From Flavobacterium sp. HJJ (GTDB taxonomy: Bacteria; Bacteroidota; Bacteroidia; Flavobacteriales; Flavobacteriaceae): 64,000 bases of DNA. The stretch spans positions 1 through 64,000 of the forward strand of contig NZ_JADKPR010000011.1 of assembly GCF_015351475.1 (NCBI RefSeq), written 5' to 3'. The first letter of the stretch is position 1, and every line of letters starts with the position of its first letter. Below are positions 1 to 7,282 of this stretch, piece by piece. Both the position numbers and the translations under genes were made by a program. The notes beneath the pieces were generated by a model, which was not told the origin of the DNA, did no database searches, and saw only the letters and a program-made list of their open reading frames with translations.

Positions 1-416
1 TTTAAGAAGCTATTAGTCATGAGTTTAATAGAAATAATAGTTGACTTCTGCTTTCTTTTGAATAAATTTAGTGTTCTTTATCAATTTCTAAGTAAAGACA
101 CGAATCCCAACATTTTATGATAATCTCTTTTAATTAAATGGGCTTATTTGATCCAGTTAGCAAAGCTTATCTAATATCTGTGAGCCAAATAACGCTTCTA
201 ATCAGCTCACTGTGTATTTTTCTCACACCTAATAAATCCACTTTTGCCAATCCTTTCAGTGTCTATTTATCAAAGTTTTTTTATCTACATCACATTTAAA
301 AATAATACTTTGGGATAGAAAAGAGTAGGGTTATTTAGATAAGAATAAATAAAAACCTATTTTTGAAATGATAATTGAATCGTCTATCAATTTTTTTAAA
401 ATAACAAAAATATACT
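1..416. other. AT-rich non-coding stretch at the left edge
   Basis: No open reading frame of credible length or composition is visible on either strand. The stretch is strongly AT-rich and precedes the Fic gene, so it probably holds that gene's promoter, but I could not pick out a convincing -33/-7 pair. If the tRNA-Ser fragment near 5,370 marks the right end of an integrated element, this stretch belongs to that element. Confidence 0.5.
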
Positions 417-1511
417 ATGAGCCAGTTTAAAGTTCCAACATTGCCCTTTGTACAAGATGTAGAAACTAGAGTTGTGCTTAAAAAATTAGCAGTTGCACAC
501 CGAGCCCTTGCTGAACTTAACGGAGTGGCTGAGACAATCCCTAATGAAGTTATTGTTCTAAATACTTTATCCTTGCAAGAAGCTAAGGACAGTTCTGCGA
601 TAGAAAATATTATTACAACACATGATGAACTGTTTTCAAGTGACAGTATTGCGCAACAGTTTGCTAGTACAGCCGCAAAAGAAGTTTTTAACTATGCCAC
701 AGCTTTAAAAGATGGTTTTCGTACAGTAAAAGAAAACAAAATTTTAACCTGTAACCAAATTATTGAAATTCAAGGAATTCTTGAAGAAACAAAAGCCGGA
801 TTTAGAAAACTTCCTGGGACAGAATTAAAAAATGGACAAACAGGAGAAGTAGTCTACACTCCTCCGCAGAGCCATGACGATATAGTTAATTTGATGCGTA
901 ACTTAGAAATTTTTATTAATGATGATGATTTGACAGATTTAGATCCATTAATTAAAATGGCAATCATTCACCATCAATTCGAAAGCATTCATCCATTTTA
1001 TGATGGAAATGGTCGTACGGGTAGAATCATTAATATTTTATATTTAGTAAAAGAAGAATTGTTGCATTTGCCCATACTATATTTAAGTAGGTATGTTAAC
1101 CAAAATAAAGCGAATTATTACCATCTATTACAAGAAACTAGAATAACTCAAGATTGGGAACCTTGGATTCTTTTTATGCTTGAAGCAGTTGAGCAAACTT
1201 CAATTCAGACAACAGCAATTATCAGAGGCATTAAAAAACTGATGATGGAGTATAAAAAAGAAATTCGAGAAAAATTACCTAAAATTTATTCCCAAGATTT
1301 AATCAATAACTTGTTTAAACATCCTTATACAAAAATTGATTTTATTGTAGAAGATTTAGGTATTACAAGACAAACGGCTTCTAAATATCTAGATCAACTA
1401 ATAGAATTAAAATTAATTACTTTACATAAAATTGGCAAAGAAAATTTTTACATTAATGTAGCATTGTACGAATTTTTACAAAATGCTCCTCAACGTCTCA
1501 AGTTCAAATAA
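417..1511 (+). CDS. Fic family protein (self-inhibited AMPylase)
   Basis: This 364-residue protein belongs to the Fic/DOC family, whose members usually transfer AMP from ATP to hydroxyl side chains of target proteins. The catalytic loop HPFYDGNGRTGR is complete at residues 192-203, with the base His192 and the phosphate-binding Gly-Asn-Gly-Arg. Upstream, residues 59-64 (SSAIEN) fit the (S/T)xxxE(G/N) inhibitory helix of class II Fic proteins, in which the glutamate (Glu63) blocks productive ATP binding. The last 90 or so residues look like a winged helix (ITRQTASKYLDQLIEL), the layout of many Fic-HTH proteins. The start is an ATG at 417. No antitoxin partner is adjacent, as expected for a protein with a built-in inhibitor. 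The target is unknown; it could be housekeeping regulation, toxin-like or defence-related. It lies on what may be an integrated element. Confidence 0.92.
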   Translation: MSQFKVPTLPFVQDVETRVVLKKLAVAHRALAELNGVAETIPNEVIVLNTLSLQEAKDSSAIENIITTHDELFSSDSIAQQFASTAAKEVFNYATALKDGFRTVKENKILTCNQIIEIQGILEETKAGFRKLPGTELKNGQTGEVVYTPPQSHDDIVNLMRNLEIFINDDDLTDLDPLIKMAIIHHQFESIHPFYDGNGRTGRIINILYLVKEELLHLPILYLSRYVNQNKANYYHLLQETRITQDWEPWILFMLEAVEQTSIQTTAIIRGIKKLMMEYKKEIREKLPKIYSQDLINNLFKHPYTKIDFIVEDLGITRQTASKYLDQLIELKLITLHKIGKENFYINVALYEFLQNAPQRLKFK

Positions 1512-1620
1512 TTTATTTTCGTTAACATGTTTGTCTTGTCATGTTAAAAAAAGTGAATAACGTTAACACGTTATAATGTTCATGTTAAACAAAACAGTAA
1601 AAGTGAACATGTTTTAAATT
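1512..1620. repeat. Cluster of GTTAACATG/CATGTTAA-type words
   Basis: Just downstream of the Fic stop codon, related words recur within 100 bases in both orientations: GTTAACATGTTT near 1521, CATGTTAAA near 1539, CGTTAAC and ACGTTA near 1561, TTCATGTTAAAC near 1579 and GTGAACATGTTTTAAA near 1603. They could be binding sites for a protein that reads half-sites around CATGTTAA, or parts of a replication or transfer region. AT-richness alone produces some such words, so the assignment is tentative. Confidence 0.35.
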
Positions 1621-1689
1621 CTAAGAGAACATTTAATGCTTTAGATTATAAGGGCAAAATATCTTCTTCCACTTTCAATTTAAGTTTTC

Positions 1690-2345
1690 ATAACAATCAC
1701 GGGCACCCGAGAGCATTGCTCGAACAGGCGAAGCAATCAAGCGGTCTCTCTCCGGTCGTTCCCTTTGTTCCGTTCGGCTGCTCCAGTCGTCCCGCAAAAA
1801 GGCGGGAATCCATTCCGCAGTCCACTCGTCAGCATAGCGTCAGCCAGCCCCGAAAAAAGGGCAGGCCGCCACTACGCTTCCTCGCCCTCATCTTCACACG
1901 GTCGCTTCCTGCGTTCGGTCGGGCTACCATAACCACAATACCGCTTCATTTCGTTTCGTTCCGCAAGCTACACTACACTGCACTCAGCCATATTGCAGTT
2001 ATAGCCCTCCAGTTTTTTGGCGGTTGCTCTTACTCGCTCGGTTCGGGTTTGCTCCACTCCGTTTTGCATTTGAATAAGGAACGCCTTTCGGCTGATTTTC
2101 ATTTTTCCCTCTCTAGTTACTAGCCACTACTCTCATTTCGCGAAAAGCTGCATTCGTTCCCTTGTCTAGTACCTCGCTCGTTTGCCGCAACCCCGCCACT
2201 GCGCTCCTCATCCGCAAAAAAAGTTCCTTGCCCCGAAAAAGGGGCACCACTTTTTTTGCTTCTTGCGGTGCTTGGGGGTGTTTGATTTCCATTTTCATAA
2301 GAACTTTTGTCATCCTGAGCGAAGTCAAAGGGCAAACTTCCCAAG
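1690..2345. other. GC-rich, hairpin-rich non-coding stretch
   Basis: Base composition jumps from strongly AT-rich to roughly balanced at about 1690 and falls again after about 2340. The open frames here (for example 1716-2123 plus and 2113-2469 minus) give low-complexity peptides unlike any family I know. There are at least three short perfect hairpins with A-rich loops: CCCGC-AAAAAG-GCGGG at 1791-1806, GCCC-CGAAAAAA-GGGC at 1847-1862 and GCCCC-GAAAAA-GGGGC at 2230-2245. A Bacteroidota repeat-like word, CATCCTGAGCGAAGTCAAAG, begins near 2311. Possible roles are a structured RNA, an element end, or a transfer or replication region. I cannot tell which. Confidence 0.5.
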
Positions 2346-2395
2346 AAGCAATCTGCTCAAAAAAAATAAAAAAAAAGAAAGTAAAGCTAAGTTCC

Positions 2396-2493
2396 GGTTT
2401 CAAAAAGTAAAGTTCAGGCCCTCCGGGTTTTTGATAAAATCTCCACCCATTCGGGTTGTATTTTATCAAAAAAACTTGACTTCTTTTGAAACC
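2396..2493. repeat. Nested inverted repeat (long imperfect hairpin)
   Basis: An inner pair, TTTTTGATAAAAT at 2428-2440 and ATTTTATCAAAAA at 2460-2472, is a perfect 13-base inverted repeat. An outer pair, GGTTTCAAAAAGT at 2396-2408 and a near complement ending TTTTGAAACC at 2473-2493, encloses it. Together they would fold into a cruciform or RNA hairpin of about 98 bases. It may be a small repeat element or part of the structured region to its left. No gene overlaps it convincingly. Confidence 0.5.
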
Positions 2494-2591
2494 TTCACTA
2501 CATATTCCACTTTCTTTTTTTCTTTTTTCTTTTCAAATATATAAGCGAAGCTTGAAAAGCGAGCAAGGATCATAATTTTAAATCCATAATT

Positions 2592-3011
2592 ATGACTCTG
2601 CACAACGTACTGACACACCAGTCACAAAGACCAATTACACAACCACACTTTTTTATTTTAAGCAAAGGGAAAAATGCAGGCAAGCCACTTAAAGAAAGTT
2701 GCCCGAATTGCTTTTTAATCACTGTAAAAACCGAAGAAGAAACCGAAAATCTTTATTGGATCGCCTACTTTCTTTGGAAAGCCAATTTTTGGCACCAATA
2801 TCAAATTGGTTCAGTGATCCCTTTTATTCGGATATCCACTTTTAAAAGCTGTTTTCGTGATGAGGTTCTCAAAGCCTACAAACAACATCAAAAACATATT
2901 GAGTTTGTCAACCGCATCCGGGAACTGGAAGCGCTTCAAAATCATTATACAAAAACAGTAGAGCAAATTGAAAAACTCAAATGGGCATTGCTCCAAAATC
3001 AGTTGAGGTAA
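2592..3011 (+). CDS. DUF6943-like protein of unknown function
   Basis: The 139-residue soluble protein has a conserved-looking core (FFILSKGKNAGKPL at about 22-35, then CPNCF) and a C-terminal helical, probably coiled-coil part from about residue 95. It resembles small Bacteroidota hypothetical proteins that I associate with DUF6943; this is from memory of the motif, not a search. There is no signal peptide or membrane segment. The CPNC pair could bind a metal or simply be conserved cysteines. It converges on the minus-strand operon that follows and shares a bidirectional terminator with it. Its function is unknown. Confidence 0.75.
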   Translation: MTLHNVLTHQSQRPITQPHFFILSKGKNAGKPLKESCPNCFLITVKTEEETENLYWIAYFLWKANFWHQYQIGSVIPFIRISTFKSCFRDEVLKAYKQHQKHIEFVNRIRELEALQNHYTKTVEQIEKLKWALLQNQLR

Positions 3012-3013
3012 AA

Positions 3014-3043
3014 TAAAAAAAGCCTGATCGTGAGATCAGGCTT
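3014..3043. terminator. Bidirectional intrinsic terminator
   Basis: The perfect 9-bp stem AGCCTGATC (3021-3029) and GATCAGGCT (3034-3042) encloses a 4-base loop. It has an A-run on its left, which reads as a T-run on the minus strand. It lies between two convergent genes and probably serves both, mainly the minus-strand operon. Confidence 0.8.
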
Positions 3044-3082
3044 AAATATGGTTTCGGAAAAGGTTACCAATCAAAACCGAAA

Positions 3083-3256
3083 CTATTTTTTATATTGTAT
3101 AATTTTTTTTAAAACGAGCGAAACAATAAAACTTACTGTTGCGCCCAGGACTGCTAAGATAATCGTTTTTAGAATATCTTCCGTAAGAATATTGGGTGCA
3201 ATGCTCAATAAAGTTCCGGTTGCCGTGCCGGCTTGTAAAGTGTTATTCGATTCCAT
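3083..3256 (-). CDS. Small membrane protein, 57 aa, holin-like
   Basis: The reading frame starts with ATG at 3256 and ends with TAG at 3083. The protein begins MESNNTLQAGTATG and has one clear hydrophobic segment at about residues 28-50 (from ILKTIILAVLGATV), then a lysine-rich tail (LKKIIQYKK). The start overlaps the end of the upstream gene by 14 bases, a sign of translational coupling. It is the last gene of a four-gene minus-strand operon, immediately before a strong terminator. Size, single membrane span and basic tail resemble phage holins or small membrane toxins, but I recognise no named family. Confidence 0.7.
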   Translation of the reverse strand: MESNNTLQAGTATGTLLSIAPNILTEDILKTIILAVLGATVSFIVSLVLKKIIQYKK

Positions 3257-3512
3257 CCCTTGCTTTGTTTAAGTTATCAATTGAAGTAGATGTTTCATTG
3301 GGTTTTTCTGGACGGTCAATAGTAATTTGGCTAATCGCCGAAATAACTCCACCGGCCACGGCCACATAACCGGCCGCAGTAACAATTGCCGCAGGTAAAA
3401 CCACCGGAGCTGCAATGATACTTCCGCTTATACCCAATAAAGCCAATCCGATACTTCTCAATACCCTGAAAAACTTCGGGGTGGGTGCTTTTGCTCTTTC
3501 AACTATATTCAT
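3243..3512 (-). CDS. Small Gly/Ala-rich membrane protein, 89 aa
   Basis: The N-terminus is basic (MNIVERAKAPTPKFFR), followed by two closely spaced hydrophobic Gly/Ala-rich segments at about residues 19-63 that could form a membrane hairpin, then a polar acidic tail. The size and double span recall holins. It starts 16 bases downstream of the DUF5675 stop and overlaps the next small membrane gene. I know of similar unnamed proteins in Bacteroidota, but no function has been assigned. A role in membrane permeabilisation together with the DUF5675 protein is inference from context only. Confidence 0.75.
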   Translation of the reverse strand: MNIVERAKAPTPKFFRVLRSIGLALLGISGSIIAAPVVLPAAIVTAAGYVAVAGGVISAISQITIDRPEKPNETSTSIDNLNKARDGIE

Positions 3513-3528
3513 AATTTATCTGCCTTTT

Positions 3529-3969
3529 TTAAACCTTTTCGTCCTGAATCGGAGTCAAAGGATTAGATTGAACAATTAGTTTTACTTCTTCATTACGTTC
3601 TAAAACCGGAAAAACCAAAGCTTTCAATTTTTCAAGTGCTTTTCGGGAAAAACTTCCTTTCCCGATTCCGGTGAGTTTCATTACAGGAGCAATACAGCCC
3701 AATAATTCTCTTTTAGCGTCATTGGCGGGATGGATTAAAATTAAATCCCTGCCCGGTACATTATCTAAATACAAGTACCATTGGAACTTTGGGCTAAACC
3801 GCTTCCGTAAAACATATTCCCCTTCGGGAACACAGGAAATTCGCCTTTGGTTTTCCAACCAGGGTAACTCGATGGTATAACAAACTATAGTGCCGTTCCA
3901 TTCTAAAACTCCTTGTGTCCCTTCGGGGAAATAAGTTCTGGACAGTACTAAAACCACCCTACAATCCAC
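3529..3969 (-). CDS. DUF5675 family protein
   Basis: The 146-residue protein matches the DUF5675 family found in Bacteroidota and phages. Recognisable features are the N-terminal beta-rich core, PEGEYVLRKRFSPKF at about residues 47-61, and a conserved LIHPANDAKRELLGCIAPV block. The His...Gly-Cys spacing in this block resembles an active-site arrangement such as that of YkuD-type L,D-transpeptidases; that comparison is mine and unproven. There is no signal peptide. It overlaps the upstream 251-aa gene by 11 bases and is followed by two holin-like proteins, so a cell-wall role is a reasonable guess. Confidence 0.8.
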   Translation of the reverse strand: MDCRVVLVLSRTYFPEGTQGVLEWNGTIVCYTIELPWLENQRRISCVPEGEYVLRKRFSPKFQWYLYLDNVPGRDLILIHPANDAKRELLGCIAPVMKLTGIGKGSFSRKALEKLKALVFPVLERNEEVKLIVQSNPLTPIQDEKV

Positions 3970-4714
3970 TTACTTGAACCAATGATAACGGGTTATAAGC
4001 TCCGTTTTTCAACGAATACATCTTACCGTTTACTTCCTGATAAAACTCCACTCCCAGGGCCAAAAACAAAGGTTTGGTACTGTTCGGAGTTACTGCATTC
4101 ACTTGGTTTATCGCCACTGTGGGAGTCGCATCCCAGGGTAAAATCGCAGTTTCCGAATTTGCAACCACGAAGGATTCTGCCTCAAAATCAATTTCGGCAC
4201 CGGCAGAAATAATTTTAAAATGTGTGGTCCCAGCCGGAGCCGCGATCATGTTTAATGGCACAAAAGGAGCGATATCCACGGTGATATCGCCTGAAACACG
4301 GTCAATTGTCCCAACATAGGGTACAAACAAGGTAGTTCCTAATTTCCCACCGATATTGAATTCAAAACCGGCAAGTAATTCTGCCTCCCCGTCAATCACG
4401 TTTCGCAATCCTCGGTCGTTGGTCGCATCCGCTTGAATAACCTTAACCATAGCCTGCGTAAGTCTACTCACCATCCTGCCATCAGCAGAATTGATCAGCA
4501 AGGTTCTCAAAGCAGTTCTCATAACTTTCCCGGCTTTTCCTGCCCTTCCAAATTCAGAACCATTTTCGCGTGTTCTCTGAAACGCCGGATCATTTGCAAT
4601 TCGACTCGCATCAATACCGCCTTTTTCTCTGGCCAAATGACCGTCTTTGGTTTTGTAAAAAGTAATATCCCCGATAGTACCTTTCAATTTAATTATGCCT
4701 TTCTGTCTTGCCAT
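3959..4714 (-). CDS. Conserved Bacteroidota protein of unknown function, 251 aa
   Basis: I do not recognise a named domain. The N-terminus, with a GTIGDITFYKT motif at about residues 12-22, is followed by a charged helical part with REKGG, RTRENGSEFGRAGKAGK and a basic patch. From about residue 110 it becomes beta-rich, ending QVSGL. Similar proteins are common in Flavobacteriia and Sphingobacteriia as hypothetical proteins. There is no signal peptide. It is the first gene of the tight operon with DUF5675 and two small membrane proteins. A particle or tail-like structural role, or a nucleic-acid-binding N-terminus, are both possible; neither is shown. Confidence 0.75.
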   Translation of the reverse strand: MARQKGIIKLKGTIGDITFYKTKDGHLAREKGGIDASRIANDPAFQRTRENGSEFGRAGKAGKVMRTALRTLLINSADGRMVSRLTQAMVKVIQADATNDRGLRNVIDGEAELLAGFEFNIGGKLGTTLFVPYVGTIDRVSGDITVDIAPFVPLNMIAAPAGTTHFKIISAGAEIDFEAESFVVANSETAILPWDATPTVAINQVNAVTPNSTKPLFLALGVEFYQEVNGKMYSLKNGAYNPLSLVQVSGL

Positions 4715-5010
4715 AATTTCTAAAATTTAAGTTTGAAATAATTTTACATTTTTTCAATCATCATCCTGTTGCAACACTTTTCGATTGATTCAGGAACAAA
4801 TTTTAATTTAATGAGCAACATAAAAAAGTGGAGACTGTCCAAAATGTCAGATAATGGTACAAATGGCACAAATAGACTTGTTTGTCACTCATAAATGGCA
4901 AGTTGAAATAAAGAGCAGCGAAAAAACAAATAAGAATATTTACTATTTTTATTCTGTAACAAGATGCAATCATCGGTTACCCAAAGCCTAATCAAAGCTA
5001 TAGATAGAGT

Positions 5011-5214
5011 ATGAAAATCGAAAATAAGAGGTTGTGCATATACCCAAAGGATATACAACGAATTACAGGAAAGAGTTATCGTCAAAGTATTAGGTTACTC
5101 CAGAAAATTCGTAAAGATCTTGATAAGCAAGAAAATGAGCTGGTTAGTATTGTAGAATTTTGCTCTTACACCAGCTTAATTCATGAACAAGTATTGACTT
5201 TGATAATCGACTAA
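5011..5214 (+). CDS. Small conserved protein of unknown function, 67 aa
   Basis: This short soluble protein carries LCIYPKDIQRITGKSYRQ at about residues 8-25 and IVEFCSYTSL near the C-terminus. The pattern recurs in small Flavobacteriia proteins that I know only as hypothetical. The first half has a helix-turn-helix feel (ITGKSYRQSIRLLQKI), suggesting a small DNA-binding or adaptor protein. The start is ATG at 5011. It is the last gene before the tRNA-Ser fragment and is transcribed towards it. The overlapping minus-strand frame at 4885-5085 is a shadow. Confidence 0.6.
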   Translation: MKIENKRLCIYPKDIQRITGKSYRQSIRLLQKIRKDLDKQENELVSIVEFCSYTSLIHEQVLTLIID

Positions 5215-5369
5215 AACACTATTAACTTATCTGATATTTGAACAAGTATTTAATGAAAAATTCGTATTTTAGTACAGTAATATTTGTCATTAATAAAGCG
5301 TGAATATTCGAGGTTCAAAATCGAGACCCTAAAATTTAAATAGAAAAAACCCTTGTAAAATTGGGCTTT

Positions 5370-5399
5370 AGAGAGGAAATTCAAATCCCTTCCTCTCTG
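5370..5399 (+). tRNA. Probable tRNA-Ser 3' fragment (element end)
   Basis: TTCAAATCCC at 5380-5389 matches a T-loop and the start of the 3' T-stem. It is followed by CTT-type stem bases, CCTCTCT at 5392-5398 as the 3' acceptor strand, and G at 5399 as discriminator. The word reads like the 3' end of a Bacteroidota tRNA-Ser. No D-arm or anticodon arm precedes it, so it is not an intact gene. AGAGAGG at 5370-5376 pairs with the acceptor strand, possibly by chance. A rho-independent terminator follows, as for a tRNA gene. I infer an attachment-site duplicate left by integration into a tRNA-Ser. Confidence 0.45.
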
Positions 5400-5409
5400 C
5401 TGAAGAATT

Positions 5410-5444
5410 AAAAACCCCGTAAACATTGTGTTTACGGGGTTTTT
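5410..5444 (+). terminator. Intrinsic terminator after the tRNA-Ser fragment
   Basis: A perfect 12-bp stem (ACCCCGTAAACA at 5414-5425 and TGTTTACGGGGT at 5429-5440) has a 3-base loop, then T-run TTTTT. It is a strong rho-independent terminator with no protein gene directly upstream, which fits an original tRNA transcription unit. Confidence 0.85.
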
Positions 5445-5575
5445 GTTTTGGATAAAAAAGGTATTGTTTTATCTAAAATATATTCCAAATTTTTGCAGCC
5501 ACAAGTCATGAGTCTAGTACTGATTGATACAATTACTTTGTTTATTCCAGCTGGATTTGGTTATTTTTATGGATT

Positions 5576-5767
5576 TTAACTTGTCTTTTTATAATTATAA
5601 ATTGCCTATCCATTCAGTACAACAGCGAAATTTAGTAGATAAAATAATTCGCCCCCACTTCCTTTCAAAACAATCAGACGGACTACTTTTATAAAATGTG
5701 TTACGGGCGTGAATTCGGACATCGTTCTTGCCCAATCCGGCATACTGTCAATACTGGTGAAAAAGTC
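5576..5767 (-). pseudogene. Remnant of ABC-2 type permease C-terminus
   Basis: Read on the minus strand from about 5767, the frame gives SIDSMPDWARTM, then TPVTHFIKVVRLIVLKGSG, then FAVVLNG, a TAG at 5608-5606, and AIYNYKKTS ending at TAA (5578-5576). The MPxWA...P..(H/Y)FI.V.R...LKGSG pattern and the YKKTS end are typical of the last membrane segment and tail of YhhJ-like ABC-2 drug-export permeases. The internal TAG stands where tryptophan would be expected. Only about the last 60 residues of a roughly 370-residue protein survive, so the gene is dead. Confidence 0.65.
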
Positions 5768-6144
5768 ATTTACAATCTCTTTGATTGGCAGTTTTTTTTA
5801 AAAGACCATCGGGGATTATTGCGAATTTCGGTGAGTATAAATGTTGGTATTTCAGGCTCTTTAATGATAAAATTAATGTTTCGCTCTGCAATTATCTGCA
5901 CTTTTTGTTCCAGCGAAGTTTTTTCATCATTCAATATCATTTTCATACCGCCAATAAATACTGAGTAAGTTTCAGTCATGATGATTTCAAAAAGTTAGGC
6001 CTTGCTTCTGAAATAATAATTAAGCAGAGCAAGATTCAGTCCTGCTTCTTCAGCTATATCCCGCGTTCTTGTTGCAGTAACCCCTCTTTTATAAAAAACT
6101 GTTTTGGCTGCTTCTTTGATTTTTTGTTCATTACTTACTTCCAT
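5768..6144 (-). pseudogene. Broken TetR/AcrR family regulator
   Basis: The frame from ATG at 6144 gives MEVSNEQKIKEAAKTVF, then TRDIAEEAGLNLALLNYYF, a classic TetR helix-turn-helix. It then meets an in-frame TAA at 5997-5995 where lysine would fit (FRSKA-stop-LFEIIM). The frame continues open through the ligand domain (from METTYS-like residues at 5979) to about NNP at 5812. After that one extra C and one extra A shift the frame, and the sequence runs into an ABC-2 permease tail. In Flavobacteria such TetR genes usually lead an operon of TolC, HlyD and ABC exporter genes, so several kilobases have probably been deleted here. Confidence 0.75.
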
Positions 6145-6269
6145 TTTATATTTAGTTCAGGCCTAGGATAAAAAATGATGTTTAAAAAATAAAAATACGG
6201 CTGAAAAAAAATAAAACTTTCTTTATAAATTAGCTGAGATTCAATATTCAATTGTAAAATTTTTTCATA

Positions 6270-7073
6270 ATGAAGTATTTATCAGCAAAAAGCATATTGC
6301 CAATACTATTTGTGGCTGTTGCAACAGCAGTATTGGCAGTTAAAATGTATCCCGAAGAAATAACAGCCGATGCAAAATCACAGAAAAAACCCTATCAGCC
6401 CGGTGTGGCTTTTACGTTTGATGATGATTATATAGAAGATTGGTATGTTGCTGATAAACTGCTGCATCCATATGAATGGAAAGCTACATTTTTTGTTTGC
6501 TGGTACGGCAGTCTGACCGCAGAACAAAAAGCAAAGCTGCATTATTTAAAAGACATGGGGCATGAAATTGCAGGACATGGCTATAACCATCTTAATGCAC
6601 TGAAGTTTTCTAAGGCATTTGGAGTTAAAAAATATATTAAAGAAGATATTCTGTCATTGAAATCTGCTATGGCAAAAGATGGTTTTAATATACAGACTTT
6701 TGCTTACCCTGACGGTGCCGGAGCTCATGATACAGAACTTAACAATGAACTGCTAAAACATTTCAGTATAATAAGAGGAACAACCTATGAGCAGATTCCG
6801 CCAGAATCGCAATATTGTTATTACGAAGGCAGTAAAGTTATCTACGGCCTCGGCATTGATGATGATTACAAGCAGTATAATATTCCGTACTTTAAAAGCC
6901 TGATGGATTACGCTAAAGCACATAATAAAATAGTGATTTTTTATGGTCATAAAACAGTTCCGGATGCCGATGAAAAACTTGAAACACCGCTTTCTGCTTT
7001 AGAGGAATTATGTAAATACGCAAAAAATAAAGGACTTAAATTTTATACTGTAAATGAGCTTGCTAAGCTGTAA
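6270..7073 (+). CDS. Polysaccharide deacetylase (NodB-like, CE4)
   Basis: The 267-residue protein is exported or membrane-anchored by a hydrophobic N-terminal segment (about residues 8-25). The NodB fold is shown by FTFDDDY at 48-54, where Asp51 and Asp52 stand in place of the TFDD catalytic base and metal ligand, by GHEIAGHGYNH with metal-binding His103 and His107, and by FAYPDGAG further on. The family removes N- or O-acetyl groups from peptidoglycan, chitin oligosaccharides or surface polysaccharides using a divalent metal. The usual Gly after TFDD is Asp here, seen in divergent members. No polysaccharide genes are adjacent, so the substrate is open. It is divergent from the dead TetR gene. 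Confidence 0.88.
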   Translation: MKYLSAKSILPILFVAVATAVLAVKMYPEEITADAKSQKKPYQPGVAFTFDDDYIEDWYVADKLLHPYEWKATFFVCWYGSLTAEQKAKLHYLKDMGHEIAGHGYNHLNALKFSKAFGVKKYIKEDILSLKSAMAKDGFNIQTFAYPDGAGAHDTELNNELLKHFSIIRGTTYEQIPPESQYCYYEGSKVIYGLGIDDDYKQYNIPYFKSLMDYAKAHNKIVIFYGHKTVPDADEKLETPLSALEELCKYAKNKGLKFYTVNELAKL

Positions 7074-7202
7074 ATTGAATTATCTGTTTTTTGAAGTTTT
7101 ATATACGGATGATTCTGTGAATGTTTTTCTTTCTAAAATAAAAAAAGGAAAATGAAGAGAATTTGCTGGCTTATCATAGGAGTGTAGTTTATGACAAAAT
7201 CT

Positions 7203-7210
7203 TATATTTG
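7203..7210 (+). promoter_or_regulatory. Possible -7 element TATATTTG
   Basis: The octamer fits the Bacteroidota -7 consensus TAnnTTTG and lies about 73 bases before the ATG of the PorT-like gene. I did not find a well-spaced TTG at -33, so this is a weak call. Confidence 0.3.
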
Positions 7211-7282
7211 TAACATCAATGGGCGAGAAATGGATTTTGGTAAATTTTAAATGCGATACTCCTCAATTTAAATCACAAAATA

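Noticed and set aside
1716..2123. 135-residue open frame in the GC-rich stretch
   Set aside because: The translation is Ser/Arg/Pro-rich with no family likeness, and its DNA is dominated by hairpins and repeat words; frames on other strands are equally open.
2113..2544. Several overlapping open frames on both strands
   Set aside because: All cross the same repeats and poly-A runs, and none has a plausible protein composition.
3030..3272. 80-residue plus-strand frame
   Set aside because: It is the shadow of the 57-aa membrane protein on the minus strand, which fits the operon better.
5301..5330. Second T-arm-like word (GAGGTTCAAAATCGAGACC)
   Set aside because: The loop has an extra base and the flanking stem does not pair, so I do not count it as a tRNA piece.
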